From an uncultured Verrucomicrobia subdivision 3 bacterium (GTDB lineage: Bacteria; Verrucomicrobiota; Verrucomicrobiia; Limisphaerales; UBA11358): DNA of 42,935 bases. This document shows positions 1 through 7,691 of the stretch, one piece after another (the stretch's first letter is position 1; each line of letters begins with the position of its first letter). The stretch spans positions 1 to 42,935 of the forward strand of contig CAIJGS010000140.1 of NCBI GenBank assembly GCA_903820285.1, given 5' to 3'. The notes under the pieces are model-generated. The model was not told the origin of the DNA, made no database searches, and saw only the letters and a list, made by a program, of their open reading frames with translations. The position numbers and the translations under genes are program-made.

Positions 1-55
1 CGTGCAGCGCGTTGATGGCGCCGTAACCGACCGTCAGATTTTTGATCTCGAGCAT
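1..55 (-). CDS. livF: Branched-chain amino acid ABC transporter ATP-binding protein LivF, N-terminal fragment
   Basis: The minus strand opens with ATG at 55 and reads MLEIKNLTVGYGAINALH before leaving the window. This is the usual start of LivF: a first beta strand followed by the YG(A) aromatic-loop region. LivF is one of the two cytoplasmic ATPases that drive the LivHM permease. It follows livG in the same direction, but 287 bp of repeat-rich DNA lies between them, so it may be less tightly co-expressed than livK-H-M-G. No clear ribosome-binding site precedes the ATG. The identification rests on 18 residues plus gene order. Confidence 0.8.
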   Translation of the reverse strand, partial: MLEIKNLTVGYGAINALH

Positions 56-84
56 CGGGGAATCAGGGGGTTAACGGGAGGGGA

Positions 85-114
85 TTAACCGCAGAGAACG
101 CAGAGAGCGCATAG
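85..114. repeat. Short degenerate tandem-like repeat (gcagagaacgcagagagcgc)
   Basis: A short purine-rich stretch contains two imperfect copies of a cgcagagaa/cgcagagag unit after ttaacc. Similar accgcagagaacgcagag runs are, from memory, common non-coding repeats in Verrucomicrobiota and neighbouring phyla. Only one remnant is present here, next to the larger palindrome at 144-266. Confidence 0.4.
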
Positions 115-143
115 ACAGGCAGGGTGTGCGAGGGCTGGTTCCC

Positions 144-266
144 CGGAGCGCGGCGGTGCTGAAAGCCAGCCGCAGCAACGTTCGTCAGGCAACACGCTTG
201 GACAACTCGCAGGTCGGCTTGGTTGGCCATGTTGCTGCGGCTGGTCTTCGACACAGCCGCGCTCCG
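144..266. repeat. REP-like palindromic element between livG and livF
   Basis: The 36-base arms at 144-179 and 231-266 are inverted copies matching at about 31 of 36 positions. They share the ends cggagcgcggc and ccagccgcagcaac and enclose a spacer of about 51 bases. Transcribed in either direction this would fold into one long hairpin. The arms resemble dispersed ggagcgcggctgtg...ccagccgcagcaac repeats that I associate with Verrucomicrobiota genomes; that link is recalled and was not searched. A 96-codon open frame (63-353, minus) across it is a by-product of the palindrome. Confidence 0.75.
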
Positions 267-342
267 ACCGAAGGGATTCGCCGTGCCGGTGAACTTATCG
301 GCGGGGCATGGGGTGGTTATTGAGTTCACGCGCAAAGGGGGG

Positions 343-1101
343 TTACTCGCCAAGATAGGCGGCGATGACTTTGGGGTTGCGGCGGACTTCGTCGGGGGTG
401 CCTTCGGCGATTTTTACACCGTAGTCCAGCACGGCGATGCGTTCGCAAATGCCCATGACGAGCTGCATATCGTGTTCCACCAGGAGGATGGAGATTTGAA
501 ATTTGTCGCGGATGAAACGGATGAGGCGGGTGAGCTCGACCTTCTCGGTGGCGTTCATGCCGGCGGCGGGTTCATCGAGCAGCAGCAGCTTGGGTTGCGC
601 GGCGAGGGCGCGAACAATTTCCAGGCGGCGCTGGTCGCCGTAGCTGAGGCTTTTGGCGGGTTCGTCGCGGTACTTGGCGAGCTGGAAAATTTCGAGCAGC
701 TCGATCACGCGGTTCGCGATGGACGCTTCCTCCTCGTGGTATCCCCTGCCCCGCCAGAGGGCGTGGCGAACATCGCCGCGCAAATGGAGGTGGAACACGG
801 CGCGGACGTTGTCGAAGACGGAGAGCGAGGCAAAGAGCCGGATATTCTGGAACGTGCGGGCGATGCCGCGCGCGGTGATGAGATACGGCTTGCTGCCGAC
901 GATGGACTGGCCGTTAAAACTGATCTGGCCAGAGGTGGGCTGATAGACGCCGGTGATGAGATTAAACGCGGTGGTTTTGCCGGCGCCATTGGGTCCGATC
1001 AGGCCGATGAGGTCGGTGTTGCCGATGGCGAGGTCCAGCTCCGACACGGCCGTGAGTCCGCCGAAGCGGATGGTGGCTTTGTCGAGTTGAAGGAGGGCCA
1101 T
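343..1101 (-). CDS. livG: Branched-chain amino acid ABC transporter ATP-binding protein LivG
   Basis: This 252-residue cytoplasmic ABC ATPase matches LivG in length and layout. Visible motifs are Walker A GPNGAGKT (about residues 36-43), the signature LSYGDQRRLEI, Walker B with the LivG-typical tail LLLLDEPAAGMN, and the switch histidine in LLVEHDMQLVMGICERI. The C-terminal EGTPDEVRRNPKVIAAYLG segment is also characteristic. It hydrolyses ATP with LivF to power uptake through LivHM of branched-chain or other hydrophobic amino acids or amides. livM lies 15 bp upstream in the same operon. The exact substrate cannot be told from the ATPase. Confidence 0.95.
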   Translation of the reverse strand: MALLQLDKATIRFGGLTAVSELDLAIGNTDLIGLIGPNGAGKTTAFNLITGVYQPTSGQISFNGQSIVGSKPYLITARGIARTFQNIRLFASLSVFDNVRAVFHLHLRGDVRHALWRGRGYHEEEASIANRVIELLEIFQLAKYRDEPAKSLSYGDQRRLEIVRALAAQPKLLLLDEPAAGMNATEKVELTRLIRFIRDKFQISILLVEHDMQLVMGICERIAVLDYGVKIAEGTPDEVRRNPKVIAAYLGE

Positions 1102-1116
1102 GGGAAAAATCGGGGT

Positions 1117-2097
1117 TCAGCGTTGACGTTTCTTAAAGGCGAACAAGCCCTGCGGCCGGGTGAGCATGAGGACGATCAGCAGCAGCGAATAAATGATCAT
1201 GCGCGTGTCGCCGACCCAGCTCAGCGGGTACATCTTGGTGACACCGGGGATTTGCTGGACGCCGGCGAGAAAGCGCAGGCCTTCGGGCAGCAGGGTGAGC
1301 AGAATGGCGGCGAGGATCACACCCACAGTGTTGCCCATGCCGCCGAGAATGACCATGACCACGAAGGCGATGGATTGCATGAAGCCGAAGCCGCCCGGGG
1401 TGATGTATTGCTTGGAATGGGCGTACAATCCGCCCGCGATGCCGGCGAAAAATGCGCCGATGACGAAGGCGGAGACTTTGTATTTGGTGGTGTTAATGCC
1501 CATGGCTTCGGCGGCAATTTCGTCGTCATGGACGGCAATGAAGCCGCGTCCGTAGGTGGAATTCACCAGCGAAGCGATGACGTAGACCGTCACGGCGGCG
1601 AGCCCGAAGGTCCAGAAGAAATTGGTCCAGCCATGCATGACGCTGTAGCCGCGTGCGCCGCCGACGGAATCCACGTTTTGCAGGATCACGCGGATAATTT
1701 CACCAAAGCCAAGGGTGACAATGGCGAGGTAATCGCCTTTGAGCCGCAGGGTGGGAATGCCGACGAGCAACCCGGCCACGGCCGCCATTAAACCGCCCGC
1801 CAGCAACGCGCCGAGAAACACGCCGCCAGAGGCGAAGGCATTCAACTGGCCGAACTGGTTGGTGATGACTCCCGCCGTGTAGGCGCCCACCGCCATGAAG
1901 CCGGCGTGGCCGAGCGAGAACTGGCCGGTGTAGCCGTTGATGAGATTGAGACTGACGGCGAGGATGATGTTGATGCCGATGTCGTAGAGGATGTAGAGCC
2001 AGTAGGGGTTGATGAACTTCGAGAACAGCGTGACCAGGAAACACAGGGCGAGTGCGCCCAGCAAACCGGTTTTGGCATGGCGCAGGTTCAGGTTCAT
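1117..2097 (-). CDS. livM: Branched-chain amino acid ABC transporter permease LivM
   Basis: This 326-residue inner-membrane permease has about ten hydrophobic segments and the LivM-type core NLINGYTGQFSLGHAGFMAVGAY. It also has the EAA-like loop AAEAMGINTTKYKVSAFVIGAFFAGIAG, written here as two parts of one motif near residues 195-225, and the conserved glycine run VVMVILGGMGNTVG. It pairs with LivH to form the translocation channel. Its ATG overlaps the livH stop codon by four bases (ATGA), which points to translational coupling. The upstream sequence ggagaaggt provides a plausible ribosome-binding site inside the end of livH. Confidence 0.95.
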   Translation of the reverse strand: MNLNLRHAKTGLLGALALCFLVTLFSKFINPYWLYILYDIGINIILAVSLNLINGYTGQFSLGHAGFMAVGAYTAGVITNQFGQLNAFASGGVFLGALLAGGLMAAVAGLLVGIPTLRLKGDYLAIVTLGFGEIIRVILQNVDSVGGARGYSVMHGWTNFFWTFGLAAVTVYVIASLVNSTYGRGFIAVHDDEIAAEAMGINTTKYKVSAFVIGAFFAGIAGGLYAHSKQYITPGGFGFMQSIAFVVMVILGGMGNTVGVILAAILLTLLPEGLRFLAGVQQIPGVTKMYPLSWVGDTRMIIYSLLLIVLMLTRPQGLFAFKKRQR

Positions 2098-2999
2098 ACC
2101 TTCTCCACCTCCTTCTTGCCGAGCAAACCGGACGGTTTGACCAGCAGGATGACGATCAGAATGGCAAAGGCGATGGCGTCGCGATAAGTCGAGGAAATGT
2201 AGCCGGAGACCAGCGTTTCCGTGACACCGATGATGATGCCGCCCAGCGCGGCACCGGGCAGATTACCGATGCCGCCCAGCACGGCGGCCACGAAGGCTTT
2301 CAGGCCGGGCATGATGCCCATGAGCGGGTCAATGGACGGATAATTGATGGCGTATAAAATCCCGGCGGCGGCGGCGAGCGCGGAGCCGAGGGCAAAGGTG
2401 AAGGAGATGACGATGTCCGTATTCACGCCCATGAGCGCGGCGGCTTCGGGATTGAAGGACACGGCCCGCATGGCGCGGCCCATGCGGGTTTTCATGACGA
2501 TGAACCGGAGACCGAGCAGCAGCAGGAGGGTGACGGCGAGGACGATGAGCTGGTTGCTGTTCACGCTCAGACCCAAGACTTTGGTAACAGGCCAGGTGGG
2601 CAGGATATCGGGGAATTTCTTGTTGGCGGCACCGAAGAAGAACTGGCCGGCGTATTCGAGAAAGAGGGACACGCCGATGGCCGTGATGAGCACGGTAAGC
2701 TTGGGCCGCTTGCGCAGGGGCTTATACGCCAGCCGCTCGATCAGCACTCCCAGCGCGGCGCAGATCACCATGGAGAGGCCAAAGATGATCAACGCTCCCG
2801 CCACGGATGGCAGCGGCACGAAGGTGGCGATTTTGGGGGCGAGATAAAATCCGGCGAAAGCGCCGAGCATGAACACATCTCCGTGGGCAAAATTAATGAA
2901 TCGCAGGATGCCGTAGACCATCGTGTAGCCCAGCGCGATCAGCGCGAGAATGGACCCGAGCGCGAGGCCGTTGATGAGTTGCTGGAGAAGTTCGGTCAC
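2094..2999 (-). CDS. livH: Branched-chain amino acid ABC transporter permease LivH
   Basis: This 301-residue membrane permease begins with the hallmark QQLINGLALGSILALIALGYTMVYG (about residues 5-30), followed by the INFAHGD motif. Near the C-terminal third it carries the EAA loop PEAAALMGVNTD and the KAFVAAVLGGIGNLPGA stretch. It forms a heterodimeric channel with LivM. Translation starts at GTG, and that GTG overlaps the stop of the upstream binding-protein gene as GTGA, so coupled translation is likely. Length and motifs fit the family, and nothing appears truncated. Confidence 0.95.
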   Translation of the reverse strand: MTELLQQLINGLALGSILALIALGYTMVYGILRFINFAHGDVFMLGAFAGFYLAPKIATFVPLPSVAGALIIFGLSMVICAALGVLIERLAYKPLRKRPKLTVLITAIGVSLFLEYAGQFFFGAANKKFPDILPTWPVTKVLGLSVNSNQLIVLAVTLLLLLGLRFIVMKTRMGRAMRAVSFNPEAAALMGVNTDIVISFTFALGSALAAAAGILYAINYPSIDPLMGIMPGLKAFVAAVLGGIGNLPGAALGGIIIGVTETLVSGYISSTYRDAIAFAILIVILLVKPSGLLGKKEVEKV

Positions 3000-4153
3000 G
3001 GGGCAACGGTCTGGATATATTTGATCGCGCCGTTGGTGATGGTGAGGATCACCGCGGACTTGGAGGCGTTGCGGTTGGGATCAATCGTGATGTTGCCGGT
3101 GACGCCTTTGAAATCCTTGGTGGCGGCGAGGGCATCACGGACTTTCGCACCGTCAGTCGTGCCGGCGCGCTTGATGGCGTCCGCCAGGATCATCATGGCA
3201 TCATAGCCGAGCGGGGCCATGGCGTCGGACGTTTCGTTGTATCTCTTTTTGTACGTCGTCAGATAGGCCTGAACTTCGGGGGAAGTGTTATCGGCGGAAA
3301 AGTGGGTGGAGAAACTGTCGCCCTCCAGTGCCTTGCCGCCGACGGGGATGAGCGTGGGGGATTCCCAGCCGTCGCCGCCCAGCAGCGGGACGTTAATGCC
3401 CAACTGGCGCGCCTGCAGGGCGATCAGGCCAACCTCCGTGTAATAGCCGGGCACAAACACGACTTCGGGGCTGGCGGCCTTGATGGCGGTGAGCTGGGCG
3501 TTAAAATCCTTGTCGCCGCCGCTGTATTTTTCCTCATCCACAATTTTGCCGCCGCTGGCGAGGAACTGTTCCTTGAAGAATTTGGCGAGGCCGAGGCTGT
3601 AGTCGCTCTTCACATCGGTGAGCACGGCGGCGGTGTGGGCCTGGACAGTTTTGGTGGCGAAGTTGGCCATGACGGTGCCCTGGAAGGGATCAATGAAACA
3701 GACGCGGAAAATGTAATCGCCCACCTCGGTGACCTTGGGATTGGTGGAGGACGGGGAGATCATGGGAATGCCGCTTTGCTGGCAGATGGGGGCGGCTTCG
3801 AGGGAACGGGAGGAGGCGACTTCGCCGAGCAGGGCGACCACGCCGTCGCTGGAAATTAATTTGCGGACCACGGTGGCGGCCTGGCCGGCCTGGGACTGGT
3901 CGTCTTCGGTGTGGAGTTCGATTTTCTTGCCGAGCACGCCGCCGGCGGCGTTGATTTCATCCACCGCCTGCTGGATGCCTTTGTGGGTGGATTGGCCGAA
4001 GCTGGCCTCGGAACCGGTCAGGGAGCCGTATTCGCCCACCTTGATGACATCGCCGCCGGCATTGGGACCGGGGGACGACTTATTGCATCCGGTGAGCAGG
4101 CACCCGGCTGCCACAAATGCCAACGAAAAAAAATGTCCACGCCAGATATTCAT
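2996..4153 (-). CDS. livK: Amino acid/amide ABC transporter substrate-binding lipoprotein (LivK-like)
   Basis: The chosen ATG at 4153 gives 385 residues with a lipoprotein signal: a short basic start, a hydrophobic stretch and the lipobox LTGC with Cys23. A GGAG lies five bases upstream. The open frame extends back to 4339, but that extension would bury the signal peptide. The mature part is a type I periplasmic-binding fold of the Peripla_BP_6 kind, shown by KVGEYGSLTGSEASFGQS, GIQQAVDEINAAGG and the ELHTEDDQSQAGQAA segment. It should capture substrate and deliver it to LivHM. It heads the operon, which agrees with the usual K-H-M-G-F order. Leucine-type amino acids are the likely substrate, but urea or short amides cannot be excluded. 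Confidence 0.92.
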   Translation of the reverse strand: MNIWRGHFFSLAFVAAGCLLTGCNKSSPGPNAGGDVIKVGEYGSLTGSEASFGQSTHKGIQQAVDEINAAGGVLGKKIELHTEDDQSQAGQAATVVRKLISSDGVVALLGEVASSRSLEAAPICQQSGIPMISPSSTNPKVTEVGDYIFRVCFIDPFQGTVMANFATKTVQAHTAAVLTDVKSDYSLGLAKFFKEQFLASGGKIVDEEKYSGGDKDFNAQLTAIKAASPEVVFVPGYYTEVGLIALQARQLGINVPLLGGDGWESPTLIPVGGKALEGDSFSTHFSADNTSPEVQAYLTTYKKRYNETSDAMAPLGYDAMMILADAIKRAGTTDGAKVRDALAATKDFKGVTGNITIDPNRNASKSAVILTITNGAIKYIQTVAP

Positions 4154-4396
4154 AAAAGCTCCATGTTTGGTTTGCATCTCCAAAAACTGGGCCAAGCGTA
4201 ATGGTTTGCTGCGGAGATTCAAGCCAAAGGACACAAAAGCGATGGGAAGAAATGGGGGAGGTGTGGTAACTCGGGATCTCACCAAGGGAAACTGATACGA
4301 AGGATTCACTTTGACCGGGCCATAAAATTGGATTATCAAAGGCTGCCAGCACTGCCAGTGCGAGCGCGGCGCCCAGACAACCAGCCAGAATTTATC

Positions 4397-5179
4397 ATGA
4401 TAAAAACTTTATTGATCGCATTGGGTTTATTGGCCGCCGCGACTGGCGTGCGAGCCGGGGACTGGAAACTGGTCTGGGCGGATGAATTTAATTACGAGGG
4501 GCTGCCGGATCCGGCCAAGTGGGGTTATGAAGAGGGCTTTGTGCGGAATCATGAGCGCCAGTATTACACCCGCGCCCGGCTGGAAAATGCCCGGGTGGAA
4601 AACGGTATGCTGGTGATCGAGTGCAAAAAGGAGCCTTTCAAACCCGAAAACCATGACGCGGTGGAATACACGGCCGCCAGCCTGATTACGGAGGGGAAAG
4701 CCAGCTGGTGCTACGGTCGGATTGAGATGCGGGCCAAGTTGCCCCGGGGCAAAGGCGTGTGGCCAGCCATGTGGATGATGGGCACCAACCGTTCCGTGGT
4801 CGGCTGGCCGGCGTGCGGCGAGACGGACATCATGGAATTGGTTGGCAAGGAACCGAACACGATTCACGGTACGTTGCACTTCGGGGCGAAGGGCAAGCAT
4901 CAGTCGGATGGCGGGAAATTCGAGGCGGACCGGCCGTCAGATGATTTTCACATCTATGCCGTGGAGTGGTTCCCAGATCGCATTGATTTTTTCTACGACC
5001 AGACCAAGTACCATACGGTGAAGTTGGCCAAGGCGGACCGGGGGACGGACAATCCGTTTCGCAAGCCGCACTATCTGCTCCTTAATTTTGCCTTGGGTGG
5101 CGATTGGGGCGGGCCGGTGGATGATGCCAACCTGCCGCAGAAGTATTTGATTGATTACGTGCGGGTTTATCAGCAATAG
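4397..5179 (+). CDS. Secreted glycoside hydrolase family 16 (beta-glucanase/laminarinase-like)
   Basis: The 260-residue product starts at ATG 4397, where a Sec signal peptide of about 20 residues ends in GVRA. The frame is open from 4328, but that would put a charged tail before the signal. The GH16 catalytic signature is GETDIMELVG, with the expected nucleophile Glu142, Asp144 and acid/base Glu147. Flanking motifs also fit: a WADEFN start, YTAASLITEGK, GRIEMRAKLPRGKGVWPAMWM, and a C-terminal IDYVRVYQQ. GH16 enzymes of this size hydrolyse beta-1,3 or mixed-linked glucans outside the cytoplasm. No binding module is attached. The gene diverges from livK across 243 bp with no obvious shared regulation. 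Confidence 0.92.
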   Translation: MIKTLLIALGLLAAATGVRAGDWKLVWADEFNYEGLPDPAKWGYEEGFVRNHERQYYTRARLENARVENGMLVIECKKEPFKPENHDAVEYTAASLITEGKASWCYGRIEMRAKLPRGKGVWPAMWMMGTNRSVVGWPACGETDIMELVGKEPNTIHGTLHFGAKGKHQSDGGKFEADRPSDDFHIYAVEWFPDRIDFFYDQTKYHTVKLAKADRGTDNPFRKPHYLLLNFALGGDWGGPVDDANLPQKYLIDYVRVYQQ

Positions 5180-5235
5180 GAATGGGAAACCGCCGATATT
5201 TAGATGAGAAACCCGGATTTATATAGTCTAACGCT

Positions 5236-5278
5236 CGCCCTCACCCCGGCCCTCTCCCCCAAGGCGAGGGAGAATCGG
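5236..5278. repeat. Dispersed GC-rich repeat (ctcaccccggccctctccc type) with imperfect inverted ends
   Basis: The sequence ccctcaccccggccctctcccccaaggcgagggagaa (split here by meaning: ctctccc, a short loop, then gagggag) can form a small hairpin. Near-identical ctcaccccggccctctccc strings are, from memory, frequent intergenic repeats in many bacterial genomes. It lies in the 210-bp gap between the GH16 gene and the next gene and could act as a weak terminator. It has no T-run. Confidence 0.45.
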
Positions 5279-5389
5279 TTGCCGCGTTTTGATCTGGCCA
5301 AGCGAATGGATGGTTCACGCCAATTAGGACCGGGAAGGTAGCTAAAGGGGACATACAAAATACAACACTAACTTCAAACACCATCATTT

Positions 5390-6676
5390 ATGGGAAGCTT
5401 CTATACGAATTACACCCTGCGCGGCCCCAGTCCAAAGGCGGTGGCAGCGGCGTTGGCTGGTCGGTCAGCACTGGTCACGCCGGAGCAGAATGGTTGCGTG
5501 GTTGTTTTTGACGAGGAATCGGAGGACCAAAATCAGGAGGTTATTGCCGGGCTGGCGGCGTGGTTGTCGGAGGAGTTTCAATGTCCGCTGCTGGCGGTGC
5601 TCAACCACGATGACGACATCCTCTGGTATCAGCTTTACCTGAACGGGAAACTGGCCGATGAATATGATTCCAGCCCAGGCTATTTCGATGCTGACGAAGA
5701 TGCCGATCATGAACCCGCCGGTGGGGATGCTGAGAAATTGTGCCAGGCCTTTGGCTCGGTCAAAGCGAAGGAGATGGCTGCCATTCTACGCCAGGGAGCA
5801 TTCGTCGAGGATGGCTATACCTTCGCGATGGAACGGCATGCCGATCTGGCCGAAGCGCTTGGCCTGCCGGAATTTTCCGTGGGCGTGGGATTTGAATACG
5901 CCACCATGGGTGAATTGCCGGATGGTCTGGATTTTCGTCAGTTGATAAAAACCAAAAATCTGTCCCTGGCGGAAACGACGACGCAGCCGGCGGTTGGTGG
6001 CACTCAGGAAATTTCCCCGGGTTATTACAAGGTGATGATCCCGGCTCCGCAGGCGGGCACCACGCCCCAACAGTCGCTTCCCATCGGATGGTTGCCAGGC
6101 ACATGGGCGGACCTCGGCTGTGCGGAATCGGATCTGACGAAGGATTGCTGGCGGGCCACCGCCGCCATACGGGAAGATTTTAAACGGCTGGGATTCGCCA
6201 TCCTGGGGTATAAGAAGTTGTCGCGCATTCTGAATCCGAACCATCGTGACAGCGGGGGCGTCAATTATATTGATTCGAGCCGCTGCCAGCTCGGGCAGAT
6301 CATTTACAACAAATATCATCTGGGGGCCAACAGCCAGGATAAGGAGACGGTGATCATGGTGTTTACCGCCGTGTTTGACCGGGAGGTTTTGTATTGCACG
6401 AATAACACCAATGACGTGCTGGGTTCGCCGGCGAATCATACGGTCATCCGGCTGCCAACAAATGATGTGGCCTTGGTTTATGAGCGTTTTCTGACGGAGC
6501 TCAAACAACGGGCGGAATCGCCCCGGCAGTTTCCGGATCTCGCGGCGGTGCAGGCGTGGACAGACGCAAATGCGATGGAGGCGGTGGCAGACCGAGTGCA
6601 GCGCGGGTTGTATGTGCCAATGAACCGGTTTGAAGTGGCGATGGCCAAGCGTAAATTGCCGGCGGCCGGCGCTTGA
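5390..6676 (+). CDS. Conserved protein of unknown function, 428 residues
   Basis: I do not recognise a named domain. The N-terminal 170 residues look like a soluble, conserved module. It contains MGSFYTNYTLRGPSPKAVA, an acidic AVLNHDDDILWYQLY strand and DEYDSSPGYF, then EDGYTFAMERHADLAEALGLP. It reads like the recurrent hypothetical proteins that start MGSFYTN and score agreement between two inputs, but I cannot name them. A linker rich in Thr, Gln and Pro (about 185-225) leads to a second, unrelated-looking module of about 200 residues with LPIGWLPGTWADLGC. No signal peptide or membrane segment is visible, so it is probably cytoplasmic. No Shine-Dalgarno site precedes the ATG. Codon use matches the neighbours, so recent transfer is not indicated. 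Confidence 0.85.
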   Translation: MGSFYTNYTLRGPSPKAVAAALAGRSALVTPEQNGCVVVFDEESEDQNQEVIAGLAAWLSEEFQCPLLAVLNHDDDILWYQLYLNGKLADEYDSSPGYFDADEDADHEPAGGDAEKLCQAFGSVKAKEMAAILRQGAFVEDGYTFAMERHADLAEALGLPEFSVGVGFEYATMGELPDGLDFRQLIKTKNLSLAETTTQPAVGGTQEISPGYYKVMIPAPQAGTTPQQSLPIGWLPGTWADLGCAESDLTKDCWRATAAIREDFKRLGFAILGYKKLSRILNPNHRDSGGVNYIDSSRCQLGQIIYNKYHLGANSQDKETVIMVFTAVFDREVLYCTNNTNDVLGSPANHTVIRLPTNDVALVYERFLTELKQRAESPRQFPDLAAVQAWTDANAMEAVADRVQRGLYVPMNRFEVAMAKRKLPAAGA

Positions 6677-6693
6677 AAGTTCCAAGGACGGAG

Positions 6694-6717
6694 TAACCAC
6701 GAATTTACACGAATCGA
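6694..6717. repeat. Remnant of a taaccacgaatttacacgaat-type repeat
   Basis: The stretch has two copies of an (c)acgaat unit separated by ttac. Runs of ccacgaatttacacgaat are, from memory, a widespread intergenic repeat in Verrucomicrobiota and Planctomycetota. It lies immediately after the stop of the 428-residue protein and has no visible hairpin. Confidence 0.35.
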
Positions 6718-6767
6718 GGGGCGGGGAAGGAGAACTTTCGTGCGATTGGGGTGTTTGATTGAACACC

Positions 6768-7151
6768 ATGAAACTACTCGCGACGGTTCTTTTTATTTTC
6801 ACGCTGGCCTGCCGGGTGCTGGCAGGGGACACGGCTTATTCGACGGAGGCAACGATTTTACCGGGCAAGGCGAAGGATCAATATCTGGTGCAGGTGCGGG
6901 TCTCGCAAATGGTGGAGCACGCCGGTCAGACGGAGGAAAAATTGATTTCCGCGCCCCGGGTGCTGGCGACGCTGGGGCAGAAGGCGTCGTGCTTTGTGGG
7001 TTCGGATGATCCCAAAATGGAAACGGTTGCGGTGGATGTGTTCTGTCCGAAAAAAGGTGCGGCCGAATTTGCCACGTGCACGGTGACGGTGAAACAAGGA
7101 ACCAGGGTGGTGTCCAAATCGGTCGCCAAGTTCAAGCTCGGCGGGGTATGA
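6768..7151 (+). CDS. Small exported protein with a secretin-like strand motif
   Basis: ATG 6768 gives 127 residues beginning with a Sec signal peptide (KLLATVLFIFTLACRVLAG, cleavage near residue 19). A TTG three codons upstream is the alternative start. The mature domain is all-beta in character. The segment KLISAPRVLATLGQKASCFV resembles the strand-turn-strand of GspD/PilQ secretins (consensus LSSPRVLT..GQ.A.i.VG). It is far too short to be a secretin, so it may be a stand-alone domain of that fold or a chance likeness. Two Cys in the mature part (CFVGSDD and DVFCPKK), with a third near CTVTV, could form a disulfide. No function is assigned. The gene stands alone between two unknown genes. 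Confidence 0.6.
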   Translation: MKLLATVLFIFTLACRVLAGDTAYSTEATILPGKAKDQYLVQVRVSQMVEHAGQTEEKLISAPRVLATLGQKASCFVGSDDPKMETVAVDVFCPKKGAAEFATCTVTVKQGTRVVSKSVAKFKLGGV

Positions 7152-7209
7152 GGTTCCGGGAACGCATTTGGTTTGGCGGTTGACTTGCCCGGGTGAATCT
7201 AGCGCATTG

Positions 7210-7590
7210 ATGGTTAATCAGTCTGTCATAAACCCGCTTCGCAACTGGTCGCGCAAGGCCATTATCGCCATTACCCTCCTGGCGTGGTTTGGGCCGGCGC
7301 TGTTTCTACTGCCCCAACTGCTGAAAAACGGGGTGTCCGGCATGCAAGCTTTCCTGATTTGCCCGCTCATGTGTGGATTCACTACCGGCTTGTGGTTCCA
7401 GGCACTGGACCACGTGCATTGGGCGGGCTGGTTCAATTGGATGGCTGCGGTGGCGTTCTCCCTCGCCTATCCCGCGGGGTTCGTGATTTTAATGCTGCGC
7501 GCCGACCGGCGGCGGCCATTGGTGCTGGCGGATGGCCTGCCATTTGCCAGCGCCCTGACGACGACGGCATATTGGCTGTTGCGCGCGTAG
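7210..7590 (+). CDS. Small hypothetical integral membrane protein
   Basis: From ATG 7210 the frame encodes 126 residues with three clear membrane spans (about 16-38, 43-66 and 74-97) and a possible fourth at the C-terminus (109-125). A positively charged ADRRRP loop precedes the last span. The frame extends upstream to a TTG at 7168, but the ATG gives the more natural membrane-protein start. No family was recognised and no ribosome-binding site is visible, so this is supported mainly by hydropathy and an open frame in ordinary codon use. It stops 62 bp before the promoter of the efflux operon. Confidence 0.55.
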   Translation: MVNQSVINPLRNWSRKAIIAITLLAWFGPALFLLPQLLKNGVSGMQAFLICPLMCGFTTGLWFQALDHVHWAGWFNWMAAVAFSLAYPAGFVILMLRADRRRPLVLADGLPFASALTTTAYWLLRA

Positions 7591-7652
7591 TCGGCTCCCC
7601 TGCCCTTTCATTCCCGAAACGATCCCCGCTGCGCCGTAATTCAAACAAGTGT

Positions 7653-7687
7653 TTGACAAATGGCCATAAATTACCTACCGTACGGTA
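7653..7687 (+). promoter_or_regulatory. Predicted autoregulated promoter and TetR operator of the efflux operon
   Basis: A perfect -35 box TTGACA (7653-7658) is followed by a 17-bp spacer and a -10-like TACCGT (7676-7681). The -10 lies inside the perfect 12-bp palindrome taccgtacggta (7676-7687), which ends four bases before the tetR start codon. Binding there would block RNA polymerase, the typical mode for TetR-type efflux repressors. The transcript would start within a few bases of the ATG, so it is nearly leaderless. A 12-bp palindrome alone is common by chance; its position is what makes it convincing. Confidence 0.65.
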
Positions 7688-7691
7688 AGTT

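Noticed and set aside
63..353. 96-codon minus-strand frame between livG and livF
   Set aside because: It reads through the palindromic repeat and overlaps the end of livG; no homology or start signal.
223..1791. 522-codon open frame on the plus strand over livG and livM
   Set aside because: It is the antisense shadow of two clear transporter genes; its composition is Gly/Asp/Glu/His-rich with no domain.
4391..4404. Perfect 14-bp palindrome tttatcatgataaa across the GH16 start codon
   Set aside because: About two or three perfect 14-bp palindromes are expected by chance in 43 kb, and no second site or regulator supports an operator.
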